Source: CBDHCC01 sp965219235
GTDB lineage: Bacteria; Pseudomonadota; Alphaproteobacteria; Sphingomonadales; Sphingomonadaceae
DNA: 64,000 nucleotides
Direction: 5' to 3'
NCBI GenBank assembly: GCA_965219235.1
Contig: OZ244721.1
Coordinates: 806,001-870,000 of the forward strand
In this document: piece after piece, positions 25,621 to 32,926 of the stretch
Numbering within the stretch: the first letter of the stretch is position 1
Layout: every line of letters starts with the position of its first letter
Made by a program: the position numbers and the translations under genes
The notes under the pieces: model-generated
Seen by the model: only the letters and a program-made list of their open reading frames with translations
Database searches by the model: none
What the model was told of the DNA's origin: nothing

Positions 25621-26307
25621 GTGATCGAGCGGCCGTCCCCGAACTTCGACGGCCGCGAGCGGCCGGTGAGCGTCATCGTGCTGCACTACACCGGCATGAA
25701 GACCGCCGAGGCCGCGATCGCGCGGCTGTGCGATCCCGACGCGCGGGTGTCCGCCCATTATCTCGTGACCGAGGACGGCGAGACGGTGCGGATGGTGGCC
25801 GAGGGCGACCGCGCCTGGCACGCCGGCCGGTCGCACTGGCGCGGCATGAGCCACCTCAACGACGTCAGCGTCGGCGTCGAGATCGTGAACCCCGGCCACG
25901 AATGGGGCTATCGCGCCTTTCCGGAGGCGCAGATCCGCGCGCTGGTTCCGCTCGTCGCGGCCATCCGCGAGCGCCACGACGTGCCGCGCGCCAACGTCGT
26001 CGGCCATTCCGACGTGGCGCCCGCGCGCAAGGAGGATCCCGGCGAGCTGTTCCCGTGGGACCGGCTCGCCCGCCACCGCCTGTGCCTGGCGCGCCCGAAG
26101 CATCCCGTCGCCGATCCGATGTGGAGCGACGCCGCGTTCCTGGTGGCGCTCCAGCGCTGGGGCTACGATGTGTCCGACGGCCCGGCCGCCGTGCGCGCGT
26201 ACCAGCGGCGCTGGCGGCCGGAGCGGGTCGACGGGATCGCGGACGGCCAGTGCCGCGCCATCCTGCTCCAGCTGCTGATGGAGCGCGAGGCGGGGGACAG
26301 CCGCTGA
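25621..26307 (+). CDS. N-acetylmuramoyl-L-alanine amidase, AmiD type
   Basis: The 228-residue product has an amidase_2 zinc domain: the first histidine in VIVLHYTGMKTAEAAI (about residue 21), SAHYLVTEDGETVRMV, the second in AWHAGRSHWRG, and the third in VVGHSDVAPARKEDPG with its lysine. A C-terminal peptidoglycan-binding-like domain starts near residue 170 (ALQRWGYDVSDGPAAV). It cleaves muropeptides between sugar and peptide during wall recycling. No signal peptide is visible, so it may act in the cytoplasm. The start is a GTG. Confidence 0.88.
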   Translation: MIERPSPNFDGRERPVSVIVLHYTGMKTAEAAIARLCDPDARVSAHYLVTEDGETVRMVAEGDRAWHAGRSHWRGMSHLNDVSVGVEIVNPGHEWGYRAFPEAQIRALVPLVAAIRERHDVPRANVVGHSDVAPARKEDPGELFPWDRLARHRLCLARPKHPVADPMWSDAAFLVALQRWGYDVSDGPAAVRAYQRRWRPERVDGIADGQCRAILLQLLMEREAGDSR

Positions 26308-26360
26308 TCGTCGCGCGGGCGGGGCTTTACGTGGCGGGCCGCAGGACCGATAGGGGTGGC

Positions 26361-26726
26361 GCCAGAGGGCCGGGCGGCCGCGACGCTTTCGGGTGTCGAG
26401 GAAAGTCCGGGCTCCGCGGAGGAACGGTGCCGGGTAACGCCCGGCGGGGGCGACCCCAGGGACAGTGCCACAGAAAGCGGACCGCGACGGCTTCGGCCAC
26501 GTGAACGGCGAACGGGTGCGGCAAGAGCGCACCGAGGCCCTGGAAACAGGGTCGGCGACGGCAAACCCCACCGGGAGCAAGATCGAATAGGGACGGCATG
26601 GGTTCGCCCAGCGCTCCTCCGGCGCGCCGTCCGGGTTGATCGCTGGAGCGCGTCGGCGACGGCGCGCCGAGAGGAATGGTCGCCCCCCGGCAACGGGGAC
26701 AGAACCCGGCTTACAGGCCCTCTGGC
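26361..26726 (+). ncRNA. rnpB: RNase P RNA, class A
   Basis: The conserved core is readable: GAGGAAAGTCCGGGCTCC at 26398-26415, GGTGCGGCAAGAGCGCACCG near 26515-26534, and ACAGAACCCGGCTTAC at 26699-26714. The ends pair perfectly: GCCAGAGGGCC (26361-26371) with GGCCCTCTGGC (26716-26726), forming helix P1. A run of T follows P1 (ACTTTTTCG) and fits a terminator. The RNA trims tRNA 5' ends with the RnpA protein. The 5' end is inferred from P1 and could be a few bases off. Confidence 0.95.
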
Positions 26727-26764
26727 ACTTTTTCGCAGGGGAGAGGACGAGCGCACCTCGAGAA

Positions 26765-26848
26765 CCGTTCATGGTGAGCCTATCGAACCATGTAGCCGCA
26801 CACGCCGGCTCGTGGGGCCAGATCCTTCGACAGGCTCAGGATGAACGG
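26765..26848. repeat. Inverted pair of CCGTTCATG...TCGAA-type elements
   Basis: The left arm (CCGTTCATGGTGAGCCTATC, 26765-26784, then GAA) and right arm (CCTTCGACAGGCTCAGGATG, 26824-26843, then AACGG) are diverged reverse complements. The right arm contains an ATG at 26841 that is in frame with the J-domain gene, which makes that start unlikely. Confidence 0.75.
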
Positions 26849-26891
26849 GGGTGGAAAGGGAGCGGGAGACGCGGACGCGGCCCACGCGAAC

Positions 26892-27470
26892 ATGGTGGCG
26901 CACGACCCCTTCACCTCCTATCTGCGCCCACCTATGGCGAAGCAGGGGCGATCGGACGATTGGGGCTTTCCCCGCTGGCGGCCCTACGGGTCGGCGGGCA
27001 CGGCGGCGGAGGCGGTCCGGCTGTGCGACCGCTATGGCTGCCCGGAAAAGGGCGATCGCCCCGCGCCCAAGCGTCCCGACTCTCCGGAGCGCTGGTACTT
27101 CTGCGAGGCCCATGCGGCCGAATACAATCGCAACTGGAACTACTTCGAGGGCCTGAGCAAGGAGGAGGCGGCCGCTCGCGAGGGCCGGGAGCGCGCGGAG
27201 GCGGGCGGCTTCGAATCCGCCCGCCACTATGGGTGGGGCGGCCCCGGCGACGGCACCCGGTCGCGCGACGAGATGCGGGCGCTGGACGTGCTGGGGCTCG
27301 ACGCGGATGCGGACTTCGAGGCGGCGCGCGTCGCCTGGCGCTCGCTGGCGAAGAGGACCCATCCCGATGTGGCGCCGGGCGACCAGGCGGCGGAGGACTT
27401 CCGGCGCGGGCAGGCGGCCTTCGCCGTCCTGCGCGCGTCGGCCGTGGCGCGCGGCGAGGTGGCTGGGTGA
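26892..27470 (+). CDS. J-domain (DnaJ-like) protein
   Basis: The product of about 192 residues starts near MVAHDPFTSYLRPPMAKQGR. It has a conserved N-terminal part with two cysteine-containing elements (RLCDRYGCPEKG and YFCEAHAAEYNR) and a C-terminal J domain (ALDVLGLDADADFEAAR...AWRSLAKRTHPDVAPGD) carrying the essential HPD. The N-terminal half seems specific to sphingomonads and related groups. A J domain recruits DnaK; the client is unknown. The ATG at 26934 is another possible start. An ATG at 26841 lies in a repeat and is rejected. The ferredoxin gene follows. Confidence 0.75.
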   Translation: MVAHDPFTSYLRPPMAKQGRSDDWGFPRWRPYGSAGTAAEAVRLCDRYGCPEKGDRPAPKRPDSPERWYFCEAHAAEYNRNWNYFEGLSKEEAAAREGRERAEAGGFESARHYGWGGPGDGTRSRDEMRALDVLGLDADADFEAARVAWRSLAKRTHPDVAPGDQAAEDFRRGQAAFAVLRASAVARGEVAG

Positions 27471-27472
27471 GG

Positions 27473-27772
27473 ATGGAGGTCGAGGCGAACTGGACCGCCG
27501 CCGTGCTCGTCTGTCGCAAATGCCAGAAGAAGGTGGGCAAGCGGTTCGGCGAGGGCGGCGACAAGACGCTCGCCAAGGCGCTGCGCAAGGAACTGGGCGG
27601 CGGCAAGGGGCGCAAGGCGTCGCTGGGCGTGGTGGAGACCGGGTGCCTGGGCGTGTGCCCGAAGGGCGCGGTCACGGCGCTGAACGCGGGCTCGCCGGGC
27701 ACCTGGCACCTGGTGCGGCCCGGAGAGAGCGGGGCGGTGGTGGCGAGGATGCTGGGGGTGGCGACCGACTGA
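27473..27772 (+). CDS. Thioredoxin-like [2Fe-2S] ferredoxin
   Basis: The 99-residue product has four cysteines in the thioredoxin-like ferredoxin pattern: VCRKCQKKVGKRF near residue 14 and TGCLGVCPKGAVTAL near residue 60. The first pair is spaced C-x2-C and the second C-x3-C. Such ferredoxins, like the one in NADH dehydrogenase subunit NuoE or stand-alone (2Fe-2S) forms, carry electrons. It starts 2 nt after the J-domain gene, so they form an operon; a GTG at 27467 overlapping that gene is an alternative start. Confidence 0.78.
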   Translation: MEVEANWTAAVLVCRKCQKKVGKRFGEGGDKTLAKALRKELGGGKGRKASLGVVETGCLGVCPKGAVTALNAGSPGTWHLVRPGESGAVVARMLGVATD

Positions 27773-27793
27773 TCCTCCCCGAAACGGGGAGGA
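27773..27793. terminator. Bidirectional terminator between ferredoxin and sufE
   Basis: TCCTCCCC and GGGGAGGA form a perfect 8-bp stem around GAAAC, exactly filling the gap between two convergent stop codons. No T run is present on either side. Confidence 0.5.
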
Positions 27794-28207
27794 TTAACCC
27801 GCCATCCGCTCCGCCGTGTGGCGGATCAGCGCGATCATGTTGGGGATGCCTTGCGTCCGGCTCGACGACAGCTGCGCCGACAGCTGGAACGGTTCCAGGG
27901 CGCCTTCGATGTCGGTCGCGAGCACCTCGTCGGCCGTGCGGTCCTGCACCGCCGACAGGATCAGCGCGATGATGCCCTTGGTGATCGCCGCGTTGCTGTC
28001 GGCGAGGAAGTGCAGCCGGCCGTCCTCCCTCGGCACGGGCGTGGTCCAGACGCTCGCGGAGCAGCCGCGCACCAGCGTGGCGTCGGTCTTGAGCGCGTCC
28101 GGCATCGGCTCCAGTTCGCGGCCCAGGTCGATCAGCAGGCGGTAGCGGTCGTCGGGGTCGAGCAGCTGGAAGTCGTCGAGGATGGCGGCGAGGGCGGGCA
28201 TCGTCAT
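27794..28207 (-). CDS. sufE: SufE family cysteine desulfurase sulfur acceptor
   Basis: The 137-residue product has the SufE fold signature, LDPDDRYRLLIDLGRELEPM at the start and the active cysteine in VRGCSASVWTT (about residue 49). It ends GIPNMIALIRHTAERMA. SufE accepts sulfur from SufS for iron-sulfur cluster assembly. No other suf gene is in the window. It lies 25 nt downstream of the psp array and could be read from it. An ATG two codons downstream is also possible. Confidence 0.92.
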   Translation of the reverse strand: MTMPALAAILDDFQLLDPDDRYRLLIDLGRELEPMPDALKTDATLVRGCSASVWTTPVPREDGRLHFLADSNAAITKGIIALILSAVQDRTADEVLATDIEGALEPFQLSAQLSSSRTQGIPNMIALIRHTAERMAG

Positions 28208-28232
28208 GGGCGCCCACTTGGGGGGCGGGCGC

Positions 28233-28451
28233 CTAGAGGTCCACCCCCGCCGCGATCGCCTCCAGCCGCCGCACCCGCTCGCGCAGGTCGGCGAGCTCGA
28301 TGCGGGCGCCCGCGCTGGGCTCCGGCTCCGCCGTCCGCCCGATCGCCAGCCGCTTCACCGCCAGCCAGTCGCGCCAGGCGACCAAGCCCAGGCCGCCGGC
28401 GATCGTGGTCCCGATCAGCGCGGCGACCGCGAGGATGAGGGTGGTGTCCAC
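28233..28451 (-). CDS. Small membrane-anchored coiled-coil protein, psp array member 5
   Basis: The 72-residue product has a hydrophobic helix (about residues 5-28), a linker, and a short coiled coil ELADLRERVRRLEAIAAGVD. The RERVRRLE core resembles the RERVQVLER core of the two genes upstream and the DDRVDVIERI of PspB, but the C-terminal RL-x-EIE-x-LR end seen in the other members is missing. It is the last gene of the psp run, 12 nt from its neighbour. It may be a degenerate copy. Confidence 0.6.
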   Translation of the reverse strand: MDTTLILAVAALIGTTIAGGLGLVAWRDWLAVKRLAIGRTAEPEPSAGARIELADLRERVRRLEAIAAGVDL

Positions 28452-28463
28452 ATCGTCCTCCCG

Positions 28464-28688
28464 TCAGTCCCTCAGGTCTTCGATCTCGCGGGCGAGCCGG
28501 TTGGACGGCTCGGTCAGCGCGCGTTCGAGCACCTGGACCCGCTCGCGCAGTGCACGAACGTCCTCGCGCAAGGCGCTCGCCTCCTGTCCGTTCGTCGCCC
28601 CCAACACCTTCGTGCGCCGGCTCATCACCTTGCCGATCGTGGCGATCAGCACGATGCCCAGCACCATGATCGCGGTCCATGCGTCCAT
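28464..28688 (-). CDS. Small membrane-anchored coiled-coil protein, psp array member 4
   Basis: The 74-residue product starts MDAWTAIMVLGIVLIATIG, a single membrane helix. After a basic KVMSRRTK comes a coiled coil, RALRERVQVLERALTEPSNR then LAREIEDLRD. It is the closest relative of the next gene upstream, sharing MDxWTAI and RERVQVLERALxEPSxRL. The RVxVLER core is PspB-like, which suggests it interacts with PspA or PspC. It is predicted to face the cytoplasm after the basic segment. Function is not known. Confidence 0.7.
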   Translation of the reverse strand: MDAWTAIMVLGIVLIATIGKVMSRRTKVLGATNGQEASALREDVRALRERVQVLERALTEPSNRLAREIEDLRD

Positions 28689-28713
28689 GTTCGTCGCCTC
28701 CTGTGATATGGTG

Positions 28714-28941
28714 TCAGTTGGTGGGTTGACGCAGCTCTTCGATCTCGCGGCTGAGCCGATGCGACGGCTCCACCAGGGCGCGCTCCAACACCTGCACCCG
28801 TTCCCTGAGGACGGTCAGCTCGGCGGAAGACGCGGCATCGGGTCGGTCGTCGCGCAACCGCGCCTGGCCCCGCGCCTTGATGAACTCGATGACGATGCCG
28901 CCCAGGATGGAGATGGCGACGATGGCGGTCCACAGGTCCAT
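28714..28941 (-). CDS. Small membrane-anchored coiled-coil protein, psp array member 3
   Basis: The 75-residue product has one membrane helix (MDLWTAIVAISILGGIVIEF) and a coiled coil carrying RERVQVLERALVEPSHRLSR followed by EIEELRQ. It is a clear paralogue of the gene downstream, with the same N-terminal MDxWTAI and C-terminal pattern. It is separated by about 25 nt from both neighbours, consistent with one transcript starting at the psp sigma-54 promoter. No catalytic motif is present, so an adaptor or inhibitor role is the most that can be inferred. Confidence 0.7.
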   Translation of the reverse strand: MDLWTAIVAISILGGIVIEFIKARGQARLRDDRPDAASSAELTVLRERVQVLERALVEPSHRLSREIEELRQPTN

Positions 28942-28965
28942 GGTTCGGTCCTCTTGTCGAAAGGG

Positions 28966-29280
28966 TCAGTTGATGGGGCCGCGCAGGCCCTCGATCTCGC
29001 GGCTCAGCCGGACGCCGTCGTCGGTCACGATGCGCTCGACCGTCGCCAGCCGGTCCTTGACCGATCCCAGTTCGGCGCGCAGCTGCGCGTTCTCCTGGGT
29101 GAGGAGCGCGATGCGGTCCTGATTGTCGCTCTGCGGCAGGAGCTTCTGGCCCCAGGGGCCGGTGAGCGGGTAGCCGCCCTTGATCTTCATGCGCGTGACC
29201 AGCACCCAGGCGATGGTGCCGAAGACGGTCGGGATCGCGATCAGCGGCACCAGCGCCTCGGTGAAGAAATACGGGTCCAC
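28966..29280 (-). CDS. Small membrane-anchored coiled-coil protein, psp array member 2
   Basis: The 104-residue product has a membrane helix (about residues 9-30). Right after it comes a conserved juxtamembrane segment, GGYPLTGPWGQKLLPQ, then a coiled coil, LTQENAQLRAELGSVKDRLA then VERIVTDDGVRLSREIEGLR. The GYP-x-T-x2-WG segment is shared with the next gene upstream, showing that the two are paralogues. The C-terminal RLSREIE pattern is shared with members 1, 3 and 4. It starts 3 nt after the upstream gene, so translation may be coupled. Confidence 0.72.
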   Translation of the reverse strand: MDPYFFTEALVPLIAIPTVFGTIAWVLVTRMKIKGGYPLTGPWGQKLLPQSDNQDRIALLTQENAQLRAELGSVKDRLATVERIVTDDGVRLSREIEGLRGPIN

Positions 29281-29283
29281 GGT

Positions 29284-29589
29284 TCAGTCCTCCCTGGTCG
29301 CGCGCAGGCGCTCGATCTCGTCCGACAGACGCTTGGACGGGTCGGTGGCGATGCGTTCGAGCACCGCGATCCGTTCCTCCAGCCGCCCCACCTTGCCGTT
29401 CAGCTCCTCGTTGGCAGAGGCGAGCAGCTTGACCGCGCGCTCGTCTTCCACCCCGTTGCGGGGGATCGTGTTGCCCCAGTCGTCGGTCACCGGATAGCCG
29501 TGCCTGGCGCGGATCGCCGTGGTGATGACCCAGGCCAGCATCGACATGCCGATGATGGCCAGGATGAAGAACGGTCCTCCGAAACCCAT
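29284..29589 (-). CDS. Small membrane-anchored coiled-coil protein, psp array member 1
   Basis: The 101-residue product begins MGFGGPFFILAIIGMSMLAW, a membrane helix, then RHGYPVTDDWGNTIPR, the same juxtamembrane motif as in the gene downstream. A coiled coil ends in RLEERIAVLERIATDPSKRL and SDEIERLR. The EERIAVLERI core is the same heptad pattern as PspB (DDRVDVIERI). The frame stays open upstream of the ATG at 29589, but that portion is antisense and not conserved with the paralogues. It lies 28 nt after pspC. Confidence 0.72.
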   Translation of the reverse strand: MGFGGPFFILAIIGMSMLAWVITTAIRARHGYPVTDDWGNTIPRNGVEDERAVKLLASANEELNGKVGRLEERIAVLERIATDPSKRLSDEIERLRATRED

Positions 29590-29617
29590 GGCGTCTCTCC
29601 CCTTCGATTTGGCGCGG

Positions 29618-29995
29618 TCAGCGCAGGTCTTCGATCTCTTTGGCCAGATCGCGGTTGCGGCTGGTGTAGAGCGCCTCCAGGTCGGCGAGCCGGCGGTCGA
29701 TCGCGCGATAGCGCGACTGCACCTCGCGCGCCGTGCGCCCGGGCGCGGCGCGCACACCCTGCCAGAACTTCTGCTCCTCGCGCGGCAGATACATCTCGAC
29801 CGGCTTCACCGGCGCCATCATCGCGGCCAGGATGTAGGCGAGCAGCACCCAACCGCCCGATGCGAACAGCAGGACGATCAGGCCGATCCGCACGATGAGC
29901 GTGTCGACCCCGGTGTAGTCCGCGATGCCCGCCGCGACGCCGGCCACCTTGCCGTTCTGCTTGTCGCGATAGAATTGCGTGTGCTTGGTCGGCAT
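29618..29995 (-). CDS. pspC: Phage shock protein C
   Basis: The 125-residue product has the PspC domain: QFYRDKQNGKVAGVAAGIAD then a membrane helix (about residues 33-60). After PVKPVEMYLPREEQKFW it carries a C-terminal coiled coil ending in RNRDLAKEIEDLR. PspC senses inner-membrane stress and, with PspB, draws PspA away from PspF. The KEIEDLR end resembles the C-termini of the four small downstream proteins. It lies 3 nt after pspB. Confidence 0.92.
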   Translation of the reverse strand: MPTKHTQFYRDKQNGKVAGVAAGIADYTGVDTLIVRIGLIVLLFASGGWVLLAYILAAMMAPVKPVEMYLPREEQKFWQGVRAAPGRTAREVQSRYRAIDRRLADLEALYTSRNRDLAKEIEDLR

Positions 29996-29998
29996 GGC

Positions 29999-30289
29999 TC
30001 AGATCCTCCGGTCCGGGGTGCGGCCGCGCTCCAGCGCCTCCAGCCGCTCGAGGCGATCGTCGGGAGCGGCGAGGCGGCCCCCCGGCTTCCACTCCGGGTT
30101 CTCCGCGGCGGCGATCCGTTCGATGACGTCGACCCGGTCGTCCAGCCGGCGGGCGTGCTCGTAGAGGTCCTGCAGCAGCTGCTCGTCGTCGTTGGTGAGC
30201 GTCGCGCGACCCTTCCACTTCGTCACATAGTGAAAGACGATCCACGGCAGCACCACGAAGATGCAGATGATCGCGACAAAGCCTTCCAT
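29999..30289 (-). CDS. pspB: Phage shock protein B
   Basis: The 96-residue product starts MEGFVAIICIFVVLPWIVFH, the single PspB membrane helix, then the conserved YVTKWKGRATLTNDDEQLLQ and DDRVDVIERIAAAENPEW. PspB is usually about 75 residues; here a 20-residue extension (RLEALERGRTPDRRI) follows. It acts with PspC as the membrane sensor of the psp response. It lies 4 nt downstream of pspA. Confidence 0.92.
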   Translation of the reverse strand: MEGFVAIICIFVVLPWIVFHYVTKWKGRATLTNDDEQLLQDLYEHARRLDDRVDVIERIAAAENPEWKPGGRLAAPDDRLERLEALERGRTPDRRI

Positions 30290-30293
30290 CGTC

Positions 30294-30962
30294 TCACTCC
30301 CCCTTCTCGGCGGCCCGCGCCTTGAGGTTCTTCAGCTCGGCCTCGACCGAATCCTCGGCGGCGAGATCGGTGAACTCGTCCTCCAGCGACTTGACGCCGC
30401 CCAGCGCCAGCGCCTCGGCCTGGCCCTCGGCGTGGTCGGCCCGGCGCTCCAGCAGCTCGAACCGGGCGAGCGCGTCCTTCGTCTTCTCGCCGCCATAGGC
30501 CTCGCGCAGGCGCACCTTGTTGGTGGCCGACTCCATGCGGTTGGCGATCGCGTTCTGGCGCGCGCGGGCGTCGTTCAGCTTCGCCTGCAGCTTGGCGATG
30601 TCGCCCTCATACGAGGACAGGCTGTCGTCGAGCTGCGCGGCCTCGCCCGTCAGCTGGCGGGCCATGTCGCAGGCCTTGTTCTTCTCGATCAGCGCGGCGC
30701 GGGCGAGGTCCTCGCGGTCCTTGGCGAGCGCCAGCTGCGCCTTTTCGGTCCAGCCGTCGGCGAGGTCGTTGAGGCGCGTGACGTGGCGGCGCATCTCCTT
30801 CTGATCGGCGATCGCGCGCGCGGCGGACGCGCGGACCTCCACCAGCGTGTCCTCCATCTCCATGATGATCATGCGGATGGTCTTGGCCGGGTCGTCCGCC
30901 TTGTCGAGCAGGTCGGTCATGTTGGCCGCGATGATGTCGCGGGTGCGGGAGAAGATGCCCAT
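30294..30962 (-). CDS. pspA: Phage shock protein A
   Basis: The 222-residue product starts MGIFSRTRDIIAANMTDLLD, the amphipathic N-terminus of PspA/Vipp1 proteins, followed by DDPAKTIRMIIMEMEDTLVE and a long coiled coil to the end. PspA binds and inhibits PspF in unstressed cells and protects damaged membrane as an ESCRT-III-like polymer. The start at 30962 follows from the family. The upstream region carries a sigma-54 promoter that fits this gene. It heads the run pspA-pspB-pspC and five small genes. Confidence 0.95.
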   Translation of the reverse strand: MGIFSRTRDIIAANMTDLLDKADDPAKTIRMIIMEMEDTLVEVRASAARAIADQKEMRRHVTRLNDLADGWTEKAQLALAKDREDLARAALIEKNKACDMARQLTGEAAQLDDSLSSYEGDIAKLQAKLNDARARQNAIANRMESATNKVRLREAYGGEKTKDALARFELLERRADHAEGQAEALALGGVKSLEDEFTDLAAEDSVEAELKNLKARAAEKGE

Positions 30963-31117
30963 GAGTAAGTCCTCGAAAGTGGTCCGGCGATCGTACGGAT
31001 CGTAATCAGTGGCGTGCGAGTCGATCCGCAGCAGTGTGCCGGGGCCGGGAAGGGGAGGGAACTGCGTGCTCATCGAACTCCTCGCACCGGCTGGAATGGC
31101 GTTTGCCGTAGTATCCA

Positions 31118-31133
31118 AGCAATAAGCGTGCCA
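31118..31133 (-). promoter_or_regulatory. Sigma-54 promoter of the pspA operon
   Basis: Read on the minus strand, TGGCACG, four bases (CTTA) and TTGCT match the -24/-12 consensus exactly (TGGCACG-N4-TTGCW). The GG and GC are at 31131-31132 and 31119-31120. Transcription would begin near 31107, about 145 bases before the pspA ATG. The enhancer-binding protein PspF is encoded divergently just beyond it. Confidence 0.88.
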
Positions 31134-31179
31134 GTTGACCCGCACAGGAGAACCCTGTCCGAAATCGGGATTGAGCTTG

Positions 31180-31190
31180 CCAACAGTTGG
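31180..31190. promoter_or_regulatory. Candidate PspF upstream activating site
   Basis: CCAACAGTTGG is a perfect palindrome around a central A, about 47 bases upstream of the -24 element and just before the pspF start. A dimeric Fis-type HTH such as that of PspF would bind such a site, and binding could also repress pspF. A longer imperfect context is not clear. Confidence 0.4.
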
Positions 31191-31212
31191 GATTTGACGC
31201 CAAGGTCGCGGC

Positions 31213-32214
31213 ATGGATCGGGACGTTCAGGTGGTGGGGCAGGCGGGCGCGTTCCTGGATGCGCTGGAGCTTGCCAGCGCGGCGGCGGCGCTGGATCGGC
31301 CGGTGCTGGTGGTGGGCGAGCGCGGGACGGGCAAGGAGCTGGTCGCCGAGCGCCTGCACCGCCTGTCGGCGCGCTGGTCGGGGCCGCTGGTGATCGTCAA
31401 CTGCGCCGCCCTGCCGGAGACGCTGATCGAGGCGGAGCTGTTCGGGCACGAGGCCGGCGCCTTCACCGGCGCGACCAAGGCGCGGCCCGGCCGGTTCGAG
31501 GAGGCGGACGGCGGCACGCTGTTCCTGGACGAGCTGGCCACCCTTTCGCACGCGGCGCAGGAGCGGCTGCTGCGCGCGGTGGAGTATGGCGAGGTGACGC
31601 GCATCGGCTCCAACCGGCCGCTGCGTCCCGACGTGCGGATCGTGGCGGCGACCAACGAGCATCTGCCGGCCCTGGCGGAGGCGAACCGCTTCCGCGCCGA
31701 CCTGCTCGACCGGCTGTCCTTCGAGGTCGTGACGCTGCCGCCGCTGCGCGAGCGGGAGGGCGACGTGCTGGTGCTGGCCGACCATTTCGGGCGGCGGATG
31801 GCGTCCGAGCTGGGCTGGGAGGGCTGGCCGGGCTTCGGCGACATGGCCGCGGCCCTGCTGGTCGCCCATCGCTGGCCGGGCAATGTGCGCGAGCTGCGCA
31901 ACGTGGCGGAGCGCGCGGTCTATCGCTGGGGGCGGCCGGAGGAGCCGGTCGACGCGCTGGTGCTCGACCCGTTCGAGTCTCCATGGCAACCGAAGGCGGC
32001 GGAGGTGGCGACGCCGGACGCCGAGGCTCCGCCGCCGCCGGTGAGCGGGGATGAGCCCGTCACGGACCTCAAGGCGGCGCTCGAGGAGTATGAGAAGCGC
32101 GTGCTCGCCGAGACGCTGGAGCGCTGCCGCTTCAACCAGCGCGCGACCGCCAAGTCGCTCGGCCTCACCTACGACCAGCTGCGCCACGCGGTGAAGCGGC
32201 ACGGGCTGGTCTGA
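31213..32214 (+). CDS. pspF: Psp operon transcriptional activator PspF
   Basis: The 333-residue product is a sigma-54 activator without a regulatory N-terminal domain. It has Walker A GERGTGKELVAE (about residue 36), the sigma-54 contact loop GAFTGAT (about 84), Walker B GGTLFLDELA (about 105) and the arginine-finger region. An acidic Pro/Glu linker (about 263-285) leads to a Fis-type HTH, NQRATAKSLGLTYDQLRHAV. It is divergent from pspA, with a sigma-54 promoter between. PspA normally holds it inactive. Confidence 0.93.
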   Translation: MDRDVQVVGQAGAFLDALELASAAAALDRPVLVVGERGTGKELVAERLHRLSARWSGPLVIVNCAALPETLIEAELFGHEAGAFTGATKARPGRFEEADGGTLFLDELATLSHAAQERLLRAVEYGEVTRIGSNRPLRPDVRIVAATNEHLPALAEANRFRADLLDRLSFEVVTLPPLREREGDVLVLADHFGRRMASELGWEGWPGFGDMAAALLVAHRWPGNVRELRNVAERAVYRWGRPEEPVDALVLDPFESPWQPKAAEVATPDAEAPPPPVSGDEPVTDLKAALEEYEKRVLAETLERCRFNQRATAKSLGLTYDQLRHAVKRHGLV

Positions 32215-32279
32215 GCGGAGCCAAACGCCGCCGCCCACGTTTCCTGAACGACCGTTCACTCGAAACCAGGAGACGCCCG

Positions 32280-32891
32280 ATGGCCTTTCAACTGCCCCCG
32301 CTGCCCTATGACTACGACGCGCTGGAGCCCGTGATCAGCGAAGAGACGATGAAATTCCACCACGACAAGCACCACAAGGCCTACACCGACAAGCTGAACG
32401 AGGCGGTGGACAAGGACTTCAAGCTGCAGGGCAAGTCGATCGAGGAGATCATGGGCATGATCTCGTCCCAGCCTCCCGTCGTCCGCAACAATGGCGGCGG
32501 CTATTGGAACCACGACTTCTTCTGGAAGACGATGAAGACGGGTGGGGGGCAGCCATCCGGTGCGCTCAAGGACGCCATCGACCGCGACTTCGGCTCGCTG
32601 GGCGAGATGAAGGAGAAATTCAACACGGCGGGTGCCGGCCAGTTCGGCTCCGGCTGGTCGTGGCTGATCGCCGACGGGAGCGGCAAGCTCTCGATCACGT
32701 CGACTCCCAATCAGGACAACCCCCTGATGGACCTGGCCGAGACCAGGGGCACGCCGATCCTGGGCAACGACGTGTGGGAGCACGCCTACTACCTCACCTA
32801 CCGCAACGATCGCGGCGCCTATCTGAAGGCGTGGTGGGACGTGGTCGACTGGGACGAGGCCGGCCGGCGGTACGACGGCGTAACGGGCTGA
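32280..32891 (+). CDS. sodB: Superoxide dismutase (iron type likely)
   Basis: The 203-residue product shows the Fe/Mn family ligands: His in TMKFHHDKHHKAY (about 27), His in GGYWNHDFFW (about 79), and Asp/His in DVWEHAYYLTYRN (about 160-168). The outer-sphere glutamine in the GAGQFGSGWSWL segment (about residue 120-130) is placed as in other members, but sequence alone does not firmly separate iron from manganese use. It detoxifies superoxide in the cytoplasm. A CCAGGAGA ribosome site precedes the ATG. Confidence 0.95.
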   Translation: MAFQLPPLPYDYDALEPVISEETMKFHHDKHHKAYTDKLNEAVDKDFKLQGKSIEEIMGMISSQPPVVRNNGGGYWNHDFFWKTMKTGGGQPSGALKDAIDRDFGSLGEMKEKFNTAGAGQFGSGWSWLIADGSGKLSITSTPNQDNPLMDLAETRGTPILGNDVWEHAYYLTYRNDRGAYLKAWWDVVDWDEAGRRYDGVTG

Positions 32892-32926
32892 GGTTCGACT
32901 AGAATACGCTAAGCTCAACACATACC

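Noticed and set aside
26630..26900. Plus-strand open frames running through rnpB into the J-domain gene
   Set aside because: The region is RNase P RNA and a repeat; the frames lack conserved protein features.
29590..29757. Upstream extension of psp array member 1
   Set aside because: The membrane helix with MGFGG at 29589 is the expected N-terminus; the extension is antisense-like Arg-rich sequence overlapping the end of pspC.
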